64,000 nucleotides of DNA, taken from positions 248,001-312,000 of the forward strand of contig NZ_JAEKJT010000001.1 in NCBI RefSeq assembly GCF_017303055.1. The letters are read 5' to 3'. Under the pieces are notes generated by a model. The model had not been told where the DNA came from, did not search any database, and saw only the letters and a program-made list of their open reading frames with translations. The translations under genes and the position numbers were made by a program. Shown one piece after another: positions 26,517 to 35,405 of the stretch (position 1 is the first letter of the stretch; every line of letters starts with the position of its first letter). The stretch comes from Halomonas litopenaei. GTDB lineage: Bacteria > Pseudomonadota > Gammaproteobacteria > Pseudomonadales > Halomonadaceae.

Positions 26517-26983
26517 GTGGGTCCTGCGCCACCGCAGAGGCGACCGTGATCGGCTGGACCCTCGACGGTATTCGGGTGGCCGTGAAGCCTCAGCCTGGCT
26601 GCGGGCAGTGTGCTGCGCGGGGCGGTTGCGGCGCCCGTTGGCTGTCCCAGGACACGCCTGAGCGCCGTGAGCTTGAGGTGGCGACCACATCCCGGCCTCC
26701 CATTGGCAAGCCTGTGACGATCAGGCTGGCCTCGGCGACGCTGGTGCGAGCCAGCGTGTTGATGTACGGGCTGCCGCTATGGGTGGCGTTGGGCCTGACC
26801 CTGCTGGTGGAGCTGGCCTGGCCGGAGCACTGGTCATCGCCTCTCGCCTTTGTTGCTGGGCTGGTGGTCGGCGCGGCGTTGCTGCGTCGTCATCTGCAGC
26901 GGCAGGGAGCACAGTTTCGCCCTCAGTTGGTGGGCGCGCCTGTCGATGTGTCGGACGAGGCGGCCGAGGTGCGGTCTCGTTAA
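26513..26983 (+). CDS. rseC: SoxR-reducing system / sigma-E regulator RseC/MucC
   Basis: A 156-residue inner-membrane protein. The N-terminal cytoplasmic part has the cysteine cluster CGQCAARGGCG typical of RseC, followed by two membrane helices at about 82-100 and 106-124 (LMYGLPLWVALGLTLLVELA; LAFVAGLVVGAALL). RseC is linked to SoxR reduction and modulates envelope stress signalling. ATGA overlap with rseB shows coupling. Confidence 0.9.
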   Translation: MSGSCATAEATVIGWTLDGIRVAVKPQPGCGQCAARGGCGARWLSQDTPERRELEVATTSRPPIGKPVTIRLASATLVRASVLMYGLPLWVALGLTLLVELAWPEHWSSPLAFVAGLVVGAALLRRHLQRQGAQFRPQLVGAPVDVSDEAAEVRSR

Positions 26984-27005
26984 GGGTGGCTTGCTCGCTA
27001 ACGAT

Positions 27006-27033
27006 TGAACCTTTTGCGCTGGCGACGGTAAAA
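27006..27033 (+). promoter_or_regulatory. Sigma-E-like promoter of mucD
   Basis: TGAACCT and GTAAAA lie 15 bp apart, about 110 bp before mucD, matching the layout of the rpoE promoter in this window. DegP-type genes are classical sigma-E targets, so a dedicated promoter inside the cluster is plausible. Confidence 0.45.
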
Positions 27034-27141
27034 CATGTAGCGACCCCAGGGACGCATCGAATAGATGACGCACAGAGCGGTGTATTCCGTGCCTCTCTCA
27101 GGTCGCTTCTCTCGCAATCAGAGTCCTAGCAGGAGCCTTGC

Positions 27142-28566
27142 ATGAAGCCGATGACTCGCACCCTGTCCACGTGGATGGCGCTGATGGTGGGCATGGTCGT
27201 AGCCCAATCCAGTCTGGCCAGGGATCTTCCCGATTTCACCGAGTTGGTCGAAGAGGCCGCCCCAGGCGTGGTCAATATTTCCACGACCCGCGTGACAGAA
27301 GGGTATTCAACGCCCTTTGGCAACTTTGGCGGTCAGGAGATTCCCGATATCTTCCGTCACTTCTTTGGGGATCGCTTTCCGGTACCCCCGGGCGGTGGCG
27401 GTGGTGGCCACACCGAAGAGCGCCAGTCGCTCGGTTCTGGTTTCGTGATCGATGCCGATGGCTACATCATGACCAATGCCCATGTGGTGGAGGGTGCCGA
27501 CGAGATCATGGTTCGCCTCAATGATCGTCGGGATCTCAAGGCCGAACTGGTCGGTGCTGATGAGAAGACCGACGTGGCGGTGCTCAAGGTCGACGCCAGT
27601 GACCTGCCGACGCTGTCCCTGGGGGACTCCGATGACCTCAAGGTTGGCGAGTGGGTAGCGGCCATCGGCTCGCCCTTCGGCTTTGATCATTCGGTGACGG
27701 CGGGCATCATCTCTGCCATCAATCGCACCTTGCCGCGGGATGCCTATGTGCCCTTTATCCAGACGGACGTGGCGATCAACCCCGGGAATTCCGGCGGTCC
27801 GCTGTTTAACCTGGACGGCGAGGTGATCGGTATCAACTCGCAGATCTTCACACGTAGCGGCGGCTTCATGGGCCTGTCGTTCGCGATTCCGATCAACGTG
27901 GCCATGGACATTGCCGATCAATTGCGTAGCGAAGGCCATGTCACCCGTGGTTGGCTGGGCGTGATGATTCAGCCGGTCTCCAAGGATCTGGCAGAGTCCT
28001 TTGGCATGGAGCGGCCAGAAGGCGCCTTGATCGCCGATGTCGACCCGGATGGTCCTGCCGCCCGGGACGGTCTGGAAGCGGGGGATATCGTGCTGGAAGT
28101 GGACGGCGAAGCCGTCGAGCGTTCCAGCAGCCTGCCGCGCTTGATTGGTCGCGTGGCCCCGGACAGTGAGGTTGAGCTGAGCGTGCTGCGTGGAGGAGAT
28201 CGGCAAACCCTGACGGTCACCGTGGGCGACTGGCCTGAAGCGTTGGCTGGGGGCAGTGGTGAGTCCTCCAGCAGCGCCTCGCCGGCCCGCCTGGGGATTG
28301 CGGTGCAGGCGCTGACACAGGCGGAGCTCGGCAAGTACGGCATCGACGCTGGTGTGCGGGTCAGCGATGTGGATCCCCGTGGCGTGGCGGCGGCTTCCGG
28401 TATTCGCCCTGGCGACATCATCGTCAGTGTGGATCAGACGCCGGTGGAAAGCGGCCGCCAGTTGAGCCAGCTGGTGCGTGAATTGCCCGCTGATCGTGCG
28501 GTGCCGGTGCGTTTGTATCGCGATGGGCGCTCGCTGTTCGTGGCGCTGCGCCTGGCCGACGACTGA
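27142..28566 (+). CDS. mucD: Periplasmic serine protease DegP/MucD (Do family)
   Basis: A 474-residue HtrA protease with signal peptide ending SSLARDLP. The catalytic triad lies in MTNAHVV (His), KTDVAVLKV (Asp) and INPGNSGGPLF (Ser). A glycine-rich loop PPGGGGGGH sits near residue 87. Two PDZ domains follow (GWLGVMIQPV onward and the C-terminal LGIAVQALTQ onward). It degrades misfolded periplasmic proteins and limits sigma-E activation. AGGAG precedes the start. It is separated from rseC by 158 bp with its own promoter candidate. Confidence 0.95.
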   Translation: MKPMTRTLSTWMALMVGMVVAQSSLARDLPDFTELVEEAAPGVVNISTTRVTEGYSTPFGNFGGQEIPDIFRHFFGDRFPVPPGGGGGGHTEERQSLGSGFVIDADGYIMTNAHVVEGADEIMVRLNDRRDLKAELVGADEKTDVAVLKVDASDLPTLSLGDSDDLKVGEWVAAIGSPFGFDHSVTAGIISAINRTLPRDAYVPFIQTDVAINPGNSGGPLFNLDGEVIGINSQIFTRSGGFMGLSFAIPINVAMDIADQLRSEGHVTRGWLGVMIQPVSKDLAESFGMERPEGALIADVDPDGPAARDGLEAGDIVLEVDGEAVERSSSLPRLIGRVAPDSEVELSVLRGGDRQTLTVTVGDWPEALAGGSGESSSSASPARLGIAVQALTQAELGKYGIDAGVRVSDVDPRGVAAASGIRPGDIIVSVDQTPVESGRQLSQLVRELPADRAVPVRLYRDGRSLFVALRLADD

Positions 28567-28596
28567 GCGCCAACAGGCATTTTTTGCTGGTGACGA

Positions 28597-28620
28597 ACGC
28601 CCGGGTTCACCCCCGGGCGT
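28597..28620 (+). terminator. Putative terminator hairpin of mucD
   Basis: ACGCCCGGG and CCCGGGCGT pair around a 6-base loop 30 bp after the stop. The following TGTCGTCTTCT is only moderately T-rich. Confidence 0.6.
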
Positions 28621-28688
28621 TGTCGTCTTCTGCCACGCTACAACAGCCCGCCGATGCGGCTTGGGATGCGCGGGGCAGGGGATGCCGG

Positions 28689-28694
28689 TACAAT
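28689..28694 (+). promoter_or_regulatory. Candidate -10 element upstream of lepA
   Basis: TACAAT followed by GGCGCC, about 80 bp before the lepA start. The -35 is not clear. It matches the -10 plus G+C discriminator pattern seen before rhlB, cysM, pdxJ and rfaH. Confidence 0.4.
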
Positions 28695-28776
28695 GGCGCC
28701 AACTTTTTCTCGGCGTCACCCAGGCAAGGTTGTTCTCGTTGCCCTTCGGCGCGTTCTCAAGATGGAATCATCCAGC

Positions 28777-30594
28777 ATGTCAGAACCTGATAACCGCAAG
28801 GTAATCAACAATATACGCAACTTCTCGATCATCGCTCATATTGACCATGGCAAGTCTACCCTGGCCGATCGCCTGATCCAGAACTGCGGAGGCCTGACCG
28901 AGCGTGAGCTCAAGGATCAGGTGCTGGATTCGATGGATCTGGAGCGTGAGCGCGGTATTACCATCAAGGCCCAGTCGGTGACGCTGGATTATCATGCCAA
29001 TGATGGCCAGACCTACCAGCTCAACTTCATCGATACGCCAGGGCACGTCGACTTTTCCTATGAGGTGTCGCGTTCGCTGTACGCCTGTGAGGGCGCGTTG
29101 CTGGTGGTCGATGCCGCTCAAGGGGTGGAAGCCCAGTCCGTCGCCAACTGCTATACCGCCATCGAGCAAGGCCTCGAGGTGTTGCCGGTGCTTAACAAGA
29201 TGGACCTGCCCCAGGCGGATCCGGACAAGGTGGCTCACGAGGTAGAGGAAATCATCGGCCTCGACGCGACCGATGCCTGCCAGGTTTCCGCCAAGAGCGG
29301 CATGGGCATTGACGCCTTGCTGGAGCGCCTGGTGCGCGACATCCCGCCGCCCAAGGGGGATCCCGAGAAGCCGCTGCAGGCGCTGATCATCGATTCCTGG
29401 TTCGATAACTACCTTGGCGTGGTATCCCTGGTCCGTATCTTCGATGGTGTATTGAAGAAGGGCGAGAAGATTCGCATTCTGTCGACCGGGCGTGACTGGC
29501 AGGCCAACGAGGTGGGGATCTTCACGCCGCTGCGCAAGGAAACCGATATCCTGCGCGCCGGCGAGGTGGGCTTTGTGGTAGCCGGTATCAAGGACATCCA
29601 CGGGGCGCCGGTGGGGGATACGATTTCCCACGCCAAGACTCCTGACGTCAAGCGTCTGCCCGGGTTCCAGAAGGTCAAGCCTCAGGTGTACGCAGGCATG
29701 TTCCCGGTCAGCGCAGATGACTACGAGGACTTCCGTGACGCCCTGGAAAAGCTGGCACTGAACGATGCTTCGCTGGACTATGAGCCGGAAAACTCGGATG
29801 CCCTTGGCTTTGGTTTCCGCGTCGGCTTCCTCGGCACGCTGCACATGGAAATCGTTCAGGAGCGCCTGGAGCGCGAATACGACCTGGACCTGCTGACCAC
29901 CGCTCCCACGGTGGTCTATGAACTGGGAATGAAGAACGGCGAGGTTCGCTACGTTTCCAACCCGTCGAAGCTGCCTGACATGGCGGACGTCGAAGAGATG
30001 CGTGAGCCGATCGTTCGGGCCAGCATCCTGGTGCCCCAGGAGTTTGTCGGCAACGTGATCAGCGAGTGCGAACTGCGCCGCGGTACCCAGAAGGACATGC
30101 TGTTCCTGGGCAGCCAGATCCAGCTGACCTACGAACTGCCGATGAGCGAAGTGGTCATGGACTTCTTCGATCGACTCAAGTCGATCTCCAAGGGCTATGC
30201 CTCACTCGAGTACAATTTCGAGCGCTTTGAAGCGGCCAAGCTGGTGCGTCTTGACGTTCTGATCAACGGTGATCGGGTCGATGCGCTGGCGGTCATCATC
30301 CATCGTGATCACGCCCACAGCCGCGGCCGGATCCTGGTGGAGAAGATGAAGGAGCTGATTCCCCGTCAGATGTTTGACGTGGCGATTCAGGCTGCCATCG
30401 GTGGTCAGGTGGTGGCGCGCTCGACCGTCAAGGCACTGCGCAAGAACGTCACCGCCAAGTGTTACGGCGGTGACATGACGCGTAAGAAGAAGCTGCTCGA
30501 GAAGCAGAAGGCCGGCAAGAAGCGCATGAAGCAGGTCGGTCGCGTGGAAATTCCTCAGGACGCCTTCCTCGCCGTACTCAAGGTGAACGACTAG
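28777..30594 (+). CDS. lepA: Elongation factor 4 (LepA), ribosome-associated GTPase
   Basis: A 605-residue translational GTPase. G1 is [17 protein letters not shown]2 [13 protein letters not shown]3 [15 protein letters not shown]4 LNKMDL. The C-terminal domain begins [20 protein letters not shown]-like and ends [17 protein letters not shown], as in LepA. It acts on the ribosome during initiation/elongation. Start ATG 28777 follows the family's short N-terminus; the frame is open 41 codons further upstream without conserved sequence. It opens the lepA-lepB-rnc-era-recO-pdxJ-acpS run. Confidence 0.96.
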   Translation: MSEPDNRKVINNIRNFSIIAHIDHGKSTLADRLIQNCGGLTERELKDQVLDSMDLERERGITIKAQSVTLDYHANDGQTYQLNFIDTPGHVDFSYEVSRSLYACEGALLVVDAAQGVEAQSVANCYTAIEQGLEVLPVLNKMDLPQADPDKVAHEVEEIIGLDATDACQVSAKSGMGIDALLERLVRDIPPPKGDPEKPLQALIIDSWFDNYLGVVSLVRIFDGVLKKGEKIRILSTGRDWQANEVGIFTPLRKETDILRAGEVGFVVAGIKDIHGAPVGDTISHAKTPDVKRLPGFQKVKPQVYAGMFPVSADDYEDFRDALEKLALNDASLDYEPENSDALGFGFRVGFLGTLHMEIVQERLEREYDLDLLTTAPTVVYELGMKNGEVRYVSNPSKLPDMADVEEMREPIVRASILVPQEFVGNVISECELRRGTQKDMLFLGSQIQLTYELPMSEVVMDFFDRLKSISKGYASLEYNFERFEAAKLVRLDVLINGDRVDALAVIIHRDHAHSRGRILVEKMKELIPRQMFDVAIQAAIGGQVVARSTVKALRKNVTAKCYGGDMTRKKKLLEKQKAGKKRMKQVGRVEIPQDAFLAVLKVND

Positions 30595-30686
30595 CGTTCC
30601 CCTCGGGCGTGGTGCACGTCCCGGCGTAGTTGCCGGGGCCATCCGCCCGATCCCTATTGTCTATCAAGCCACCTGGAATGACTGAT

Positions 30687-31490
30687 ATGGACTTCTCCCT
30701 GTTGCTGGTGATCGCGGTTGCCGTCACTGGCCTGATCTGGCTGCTCGACCTGGTCTGGTGGCGTCCTCGCCGTCGAGCCCACACCGAGATGGCCGAAGCC
30801 GGCACCACCGAAGGGGTAGGCACCACAGCGCGGACCCTGGCCAGCAAGGAACCCTGGCCGGTGGACTATGCCAGGTCCTTCTTTCCAGTGCTGCTGGTGG
30901 TGCTGGTGCTCAGAAGCTTTGTGGTGGAACCGTTTCAGATTCCCTCGGGCTCGATGCGTCCGACCCTCGAGATCGGCGACTTCATTCTGGTCAACAAGTT
31001 TACCTACGGCCTTCGGCTGCCGGTGAGCAATACCAAGGTGCTGGACGTCAACGAGCCGGAGCGGGGAGACGTGATGGTGTTCCGCTTTCCCCAGGATCCC
31101 TCGGTGAATTTCATCAAGCGGGTCGTGGCGGTGCCGGGAGATACCCTGCGCTACGTTGACAGGCAGCTTTACGTCAATGGCGAGGCCGTGCCCAAGACGT
31201 TGCTTGACGATGCTCCCGACAGTGCTCCAGGCGAGCTGCTGTTCTCCGAACAGCTGGGCGAGCATCAGCATCAGATCTACAATAATCCTCGTGCTACTAG
31301 CCCGTTGGTCCATGATGTGGTCGTGCCTGAAGGCATGTACTTTGCCATGGGTGACAACCGGGACCATTCCAATGACAGCCGCTATTGGGGCTTCATCCCC
31401 GAAGAAAACATCGTCGGCAAGGCCTTCGCAGTGTGGATGCATTGGGACGGTGGATTGCCGAGTTTCGCCAGCGTGCGGTCGATTCCTTGA
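30687..31490 (+). CDS. lepB: Signal peptidase I
   Basis: About 267 residues with two N-terminal membrane helices (about 4-22 and 65-80) and a periplasmic catalytic domain. The nucleophile is the second Ser of IPSGSMRPTL (residue about 89) and the general base Lys is in NFIKRVVAVPGD; MGDNRDHSNDSR is box E. It cleaves signal peptides of exported proteins. ATG 30687 has GGA ten bases upstream; ATG 30678 in the same frame would add three residues. It is slightly shorter than Pseudomonas LepB. Confidence 0.94.
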   Translation: MDFSLLLVIAVAVTGLIWLLDLVWWRPRRRAHTEMAEAGTTEGVGTTARTLASKEPWPVDYARSFFPVLLVVLVLRSFVVEPFQIPSGSMRPTLEIGDFILVNKFTYGLRLPVSNTKVLDVNEPERGDVMVFRFPQDPSVNFIKRVVAVPGDTLRYVDRQLYVNGEAVPKTLLDDAPDSAPGELLFSEQLGEHQHQIYNNPRATSPLVHDVVVPEGMYFAMGDNRDHSNDSRYWGFIPEENIVGKAFAVWMHWDGGLPSFASVRSIP

Positions 31491-31547
31491 TCGCATCCTG
31501 GCGGCCAGGTGTCCCCATCGTCAGATTACAGAATTAACAGGAGCGTC

Positions 31548-32237
31548 GTGAGCAATCCCCTGATTCCCTTCAGTCGCCGAATTGGCCATGATTTCCAGAA
31601 CCCCGATCTTCTGGAACTGGCCATGACCCACCGCAGTTACGGTGGTCGAAATAACGAGCGCCTCGAGTTCCTCGGTGACTCGATCGTCAACTTTGTCATT
31701 GCCGAGGCCTTGTTTGCCCGTTTCCCTGAAGCTCGGGAAGGGCAGTTGTCGCGTCTGCGGGCCCGCCTGGTGAAGGGACAGACGCTGGCGGAACTGGCCC
31801 GGGAGATGCGCTTCGGGGAGTGTCTGCGCCTGGGCTCCGGCGAGATGAAGAGCGGCGGCCATCGGCGCGAGTCGATTCTGGCCGACGCCGTCGAAGCGGT
31901 GATCGGCGCGATCTATCTGGATGCGGGTATGGACACGGTCAGAAGCCGTGTGCTGGCCTGGTTCGAGGAACGTCTGGGGCGTATTGACCTCAAGGAGTCC
32001 CAGAAAGACCCCAAGACCCGCCTGCAGGAATTTCTGCAGTCCCGTCAGGCGCCACTGCCGCGTTACGAGGTGACCTCGGTGGAGGGTGAGGCGCATGCCC
32101 AGACCTTTACCGTCGAATGCCACGTCGAGATGCTCGACGAACACACGATCGGCACCGGAGCCAGCCGTCGCCACGCCGAACAAATGGCGGCAGAAAGCGC
32201 CTTGAAGCGTCTTGACCCGAAGGGAGCCAGCGCATGA
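31548..32237 (+). CDS. rnc: Ribonuclease III
   Basis: A 229-residue RNase III (E. coli 226). The catalytic signature is [14 protein letters not shown] at about 38-51, with the second acidic cluster in [16 protein letters not shown]; the double-stranded RNA-binding domain ends [16 protein letters not shown]. It processes rRNA and structured mRNAs. The start is a GTG with AGGAG 4 bases upstream; an in-frame ATG 13 codons earlier lacks conserved sequence. It overlaps era by four bases. Confidence 0.95.
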   Translation: MSNPLIPFSRRIGHDFQNPDLLELAMTHRSYGGRNNERLEFLGDSIVNFVIAEALFARFPEAREGQLSRLRARLVKGQTLAELAREMRFGECLRLGSGEMKSGGHRRESILADAVEAVIGAIYLDAGMDTVRSRVLAWFEERLGRIDLKESQKDPKTRLQEFLQSRQAPLPRYEVTSVEGEAHAQTFTVECHVEMLDEHTIGTGASRRHAEQMAAESALKRLDPKGASA

Positions 32238-33133
32238 GCCAGACCTGTGGATTTGTGGCCATTGTCGGTCGACCCAACGTCGGCAAGTCGACGCTGATGA
32301 ATCGCATTCTTGGCCAGAAGATATCGATCACGTCACGTCGCCCGCAGACGACGCGCCATCAGGTGCTCGGGATCAAGACCGAAGGCGAAGCCCAGACGAT
32401 CTTCGTGGATACGCCAGGTATCCATATTCTCGGCAAGGATCGCAACAAGGCCATCAACCGCTTCATGAACCAGGCGGCGGTGCAGGCCCTGCGTGATGTG
32501 AACTGCGTGGTGTTCCTGGTCGATCGTACGCGCTGGACGGAAGAAGACCAGATCGTGCTGGACCGTCTGGCCAACGTGAAGGCACCGGTCATCCTGGCGG
32601 TCAACAAGGTGGATCGTCTGCAGGACAAGGCGTCATTGCTGCCTTGGCTCGCGGAGCTTGGCAACAAGCGTGAGTTTGCCGCCGTTGTGCCGATTGCTGC
32701 CCAACACGGCACCAACGTGCCCGAGCTTGAAGCCGAGATCGACAAGCACCTGCCTGAAGGCATTCACTACTTCCCGGAAGACCAGGTTACCGACAAGAGC
32801 ATGCGCTTCCTGGCCGCCGAGATGGTGCGCGAGAAGGTCATGCGTCAGTTGGGTGATGAGCTGCCCTACCAGATGACGGTGGAGATCGAGGAGTTTCGTG
32901 ACGAGGCCCGGGTGGTGCACATCAGCGCGCTGATCCTGGTGGAACGCCAGGGGCAGAAGAAGATCCTGATTGGCGAGAGCGGCGATCGGATCAAGAAGAT
33001 TGGCCGCGAAGCCCGACTGGACATGGAACGGGCGCTCGACAAGAAGGTCATGCTCAACCTGTGGGTCAAGGTGAAGCGTGGCTGGTCCGATGACGAGCGA
33101 GCGCTGAAGAGCCTCGGCTACGACCTCGACTGA
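32234..33133 (+). CDS. era: GTPase Era
   Basis: A 299-residue GTPase for 16S rRNA maturation and 30S assembly. G1 [13 protein letters not shown]2 [12 protein letters not shown]3 FVDTPGIH, G4 AVNKVDRL, then the C-terminal KH domain with [20 protein letters not shown]. The rnc-era-recO order is the classical operon. A G+C-rich hairpin follows the stop. Confidence 0.97.
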   Translation: MSQTCGFVAIVGRPNVGKSTLMNRILGQKISITSRRPQTTRHQVLGIKTEGEAQTIFVDTPGIHILGKDRNKAINRFMNQAAVQALRDVNCVVFLVDRTRWTEEDQIVLDRLANVKAPVILAVNKVDRLQDKASLLPWLAELGNKREFAAVVPIAAQHGTNVPELEAEIDKHLPEGIHYFPEDQVTDKSMRFLAAEMVREKVMRQLGDELPYQMTVEIEEFRDEARVVHISALILVERQGQKKILIGESGDRIKKIGREARLDMERALDKKVMLNLWVKVKRGWSDDERALKSLGYDLD

Positions 33134-33141
33134 AGCCCTCC

Positions 33142-33162
33142 GCCGCCGGCCAGGCCGGCGGC
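33142..33162 (+). terminator. G+C-rich inverted repeat between era and recO
   Basis: GCCGCCGGCC and GGCCGGCGGC are separated by one base about 10 bp after era. No T-run; it may attenuate transcription or stabilise the upstream mRNA. Confidence 0.45.
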
Positions 33163-33195
33163 CCCTTCGCTGCCTCTTTTCGGACGCGACGCGAC

Positions 33196-33894
33196 ATGCA
33201 GCCGCAACCCGCCTTTCTCTTACACAAGCGACCCTATCGCGAGACCAGTGCCCTGGTCGAATTGCTGACCCTGGACCACGGCCGCGTGCGCGCCGTGGCT
33301 CAGGGCGTGCAGCGTCCCAAGAGCCGAGCACGCGGTCAGCTGCAGCCGTTCGCCCCATTGCACCTGACCTGGCAGGGGGAGCGTGAGCTGAAGCGCCTGA
33401 GACTGATGGAGTCTCGCGGCCCAGCGGCAATGCTGGTGGGTGAGGGACTGCTGTGCGGGTTGTATGCCAACGAGCTGCTGACGCGCCTGCTGCCGGTGGA
33501 GTTTCCCGTGGCCCAGGTCTTTGCGTTCTATGCCTCGGCCGTCGACGCATTGGCCGTGCCCGCCAGCCGCGCGTCAGCTCTGCGCCGCCTGGAATACGCC
33601 CTGCTTGATGCGCTGGACGCCTTGCCTCGCTTTAGCGTGGCGAGCGGTGCCAGTCTGGATCCTCAGGCTCGCTATCGATTTGATGCCGCGAGCCGAACCT
33701 TTGTGGCCGCGGGCAGCGGGCTTGATGGTCGCACCCTGAAGCTGCTGTCGTCTGCCGACTGGGGCGAGCCTGGCCTTGCCGGTCCCGCCAAGGTCCTCAG
33801 CAGGGCAGCCTTGGCCCCTTTGCTGGGGGACCGACCGCTGCGCTCGCGCGGGTTGATGGTGTCCATGGCGCAACGGCGCCGGCAACAGCCTTGA
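33196..33894 (+). CDS. recO: DNA repair protein RecO
   Basis: A 232-residue RecO. The N-terminal OB fold has AFLLHKRPYRETSALVELLT and RVRAVAQGVQRPKSR; the helical region includes GLYANELLTRLLP and AFYASAVDAL. With RecR and RecF it loads RecA at gaps. Cysteines of a zinc finger are absent, as in many gammaproteobacterial RecO proteins. The TGA stop lies in the first unit of a 22-bp tandem array that fills the region downstream. Confidence 0.93.
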   Translation: MQPQPAFLLHKRPYRETSALVELLTLDHGRVRAVAQGVQRPKSRARGQLQPFAPLHLTWQGERELKRLRLMESRGPAAMLVGEGLLCGLYANELLTRLLPVEFPVAQVFAFYASAVDALAVPASRASALRRLEYALLDALDALPRFSVASGASLDPQARYRFDAASRTFVAAGSGLDGRTLKLLSSADWGEPGLAGPAKVLSRAALAPLLGDRPLRSRGLMVSMAQRRRQQP

Positions 33895-34034
33895 GCGCTT
33901 TGGGCAACAGCCTTGAGCGATACGGGATATAGCGAGCCCTGAGCGTTGTGGGATACGGCCCTGAGCGTTGTGGGATACAGCCTTGAGCGTTGTGAGAAAC
34001 AGCCCTGAGCGTTGAGAGAAACAGCCCTGAGCGG
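33889..34034. repeat. Tandem repeat, about 6.5 units of 22 bp, starting at the recO stop codon
   Basis: Units resemble CCCTGAGCGTTGTGGGATAC plus AG. The second unit carries a 4-bp insertion; the others are 22 bp and diverge by a few substitutions, with the last copies sharing GAGAAACAG. The first unit contains the recO TGA in CCTTGAGCG, so every copy repeats the stop codon region. The array ends about 130 bp before pdxJ. Confidence 0.93.
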
Positions 34035-34166
34035 CACTGATACTCGCCCCGAACCTCGCAAGCGATCGATGCATGGGGGTGATACCATGCGCGCTAGAGC
34101 AGCGCGTTCGGCTTGCCGGTACCGGTGATGGCGCGCCGCTCATCACCCTCTAGACGGAGAACTCTG

Positions 34167-34976
34167 ATGCACCCCCCAAGACTGCTGCTGGGCGTCAACA
34201 TCGATCACATTGCCACTCTGCGTCAGGCCCGAGGAACTCGCTACCCTGATCCGGTTCAGGCTGCCTTGTCGGCAGAAGAGGCGGGTGCTGACGGGATTAC
34301 CGTGCATCTACGTGAGGACCGTCGCCATATTCAGGAGCGTGACGTACGTGTGTTGGCTGAAGTGCTCAACACGCGCATGAACCTCGAGATGGCGGTGACC
34401 GAGGATATGCTGGCCCTGGCCGAGGAGGTCCGTCCGGCACACGTCTGCCTGGTGCCCGAGAAGCGCGAAGAACTGACCACCGAAGGTGGCTTGGATGTGG
34501 TCGGTCAGTTTGACGCGGTCAAGGCCGCCTGCGAGCGTCTGGCAGCGGTGGGCTGCGAAGTGTCCCTGTTCATCGATGCCGATCCCGACCAGATTGCCGC
34601 TGCCCAGCGTGCCGGGGTGCCGGTGATCGAGCTGCACACCGGGGCCTACGCCGAAGCGACATCGGACCTGGAGTCACGCCGCGAGTATCAGCGTATCGTG
34701 GCTGGCGCCGAGATGGCCGTGGAGCTGGGGCTGATCGTCAATGCGGGACATGGTCTGCATTATCACAATGTGGAGGCGGTGGCGGCCATTCCCGGGCTGC
34801 ACGAACTTAACATCGGTCACGCCATCATCGCGCGCGCGCTGTTTGTGGGGCTCAAGGAGGCCGTGGCAGAGATGAAGCGGTTGATGCTGTCGGGCTACGA
34901 GGCCGGCCTGGTGGCGGCCATCGAGGAGTTTGACCACGACCACGATCACGATCACGATCACGACCATGCCCATTGA
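34167..34976 (+). CDS. pdxJ: Pyridoxine 5'-phosphate synthase with histidine/aspartate tail
   Basis: A 269-residue TIM-barrel enzyme (E. coli 243) that condenses 1-deoxyxylulose 5-phosphate with aminoacetone 3-phosphate to make pyridoxine phosphate. Motifs: [55 protein letters not shown] and [13 protein letters not shown]. The C-terminus carries an added tail of alternating D and H (six DH pairs then AH) encoded by a CACGAT-type hexanucleotide repeat. ATG 34167 has CGGAGAA upstream. Confidence 0.94.
   Translation: MHPPRLLLGVNIDHIATLRQARGTRYPDPVQAALSAEEAGADGITVHLREDRRHIQERDVRVLAEVLNTRMNLEMAVTEDMLALAEEVRPAHVCLVPEKREELTTEGGLDVVGQFDAVKAACERLAAVGCEVSLFIDADPDQIAAAQRAGVPVIELHTGAYAEATSDLESRREYQRIVAGAEMAVELGLIVNAGHGLHYHNVEAVAAIPGLHELNIGHAIIARALFVGLKEAVAEMKRLMLSGYEAGLVAAIEEFDHDHDHDHDHDHAH
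34934..34975. repeat. In-frame hexanucleotide repeat encoding the Asp-His tail of PdxJ
   Basis: GACCAC/GATCAC units run to within two codons of the stop, giving [12 protein letters not shown] then AH. The unit length keeps the frame under slippage. Confidence 0.85.
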
Positions 34977-35003
34977 TGTCAGCGTGTCAGGGGGGCGCGG
35001 CTG

Positions 35004-35405
35004 GTGATTCTCGGAATCGGTACCGATATCGCGCGGATTGAGCGCTTCGAGGCCGCCGTGGTCCGCCATGGGCCGCGCTTTGCCCAGCGTATCCTGGGGC
35101 CCAAGGAACTGTTGCGCTACCCCCATGCCCCGCGCCCCAGCGCCTACCTGGCCAAGCGTTTTGCGGCCAAGGAGGCATGGGTCAAGGCGCTGGGCACGGG
35201 TCTGCGCCAGGGCATGCGCTGGACCGAGATCGAGGTTGTCAACGATGCTCTTGGGCGCCCCCATATTGCGCTGTCGGGAGAAGCCCTGCGCCTTGCGGGG
35301 GAGGCCGGCATGTCGCGCTGCCATCTGTCCTTGAGCGATGAAAGCGATGTGGTGGTCGCCTTCGTCGTGATCGAGGGCGGCGACGTCTCCAGGCGCCCAG
35401 ACTAG
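35004..35405 (+). CDS. acpS: Holo-[acyl-carrier-protein] synthase
   Basis: A 133-residue AcpS that transfers 4'-phosphopantetheine from CoA to acyl carrier protein. Motifs are [13 protein letters not shown] (metal-binding Asp) at the start and [15 protein letters not shown] in the middle, with [13 protein letters not shown] near the end. The start is a GTG. It follows pdxJ by 27 bp, the usual pairing. Its stop overlaps the stop of the converging barA gene by four bases (CTAG). Confidence 0.95.
   Translation: MILGIGTDIARIERFEAAVVRHGPRFAQRILGPKELLRYPHAPRPSAYLAKRFAAKEAWVKALGTGLRQGMRWTEIEVVNDALGRPHIALSGEALRLAGEAGMSRCHLSLSDESDVVVAFVVIEGGDVSRRPD

Noticed and set aside
28654-28776. 41-residue N-terminal extension of LepA
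   Set aside because: It covers the candidate promoter, has no conserved sequence and is arginine-rich; LepA proteins start close to the G1 motif.
33889-34034. CRISPR-like array at recO
   Set aside because: Units are contiguous 22-bp tandem copies without unique spacers, and no cas genes are present.
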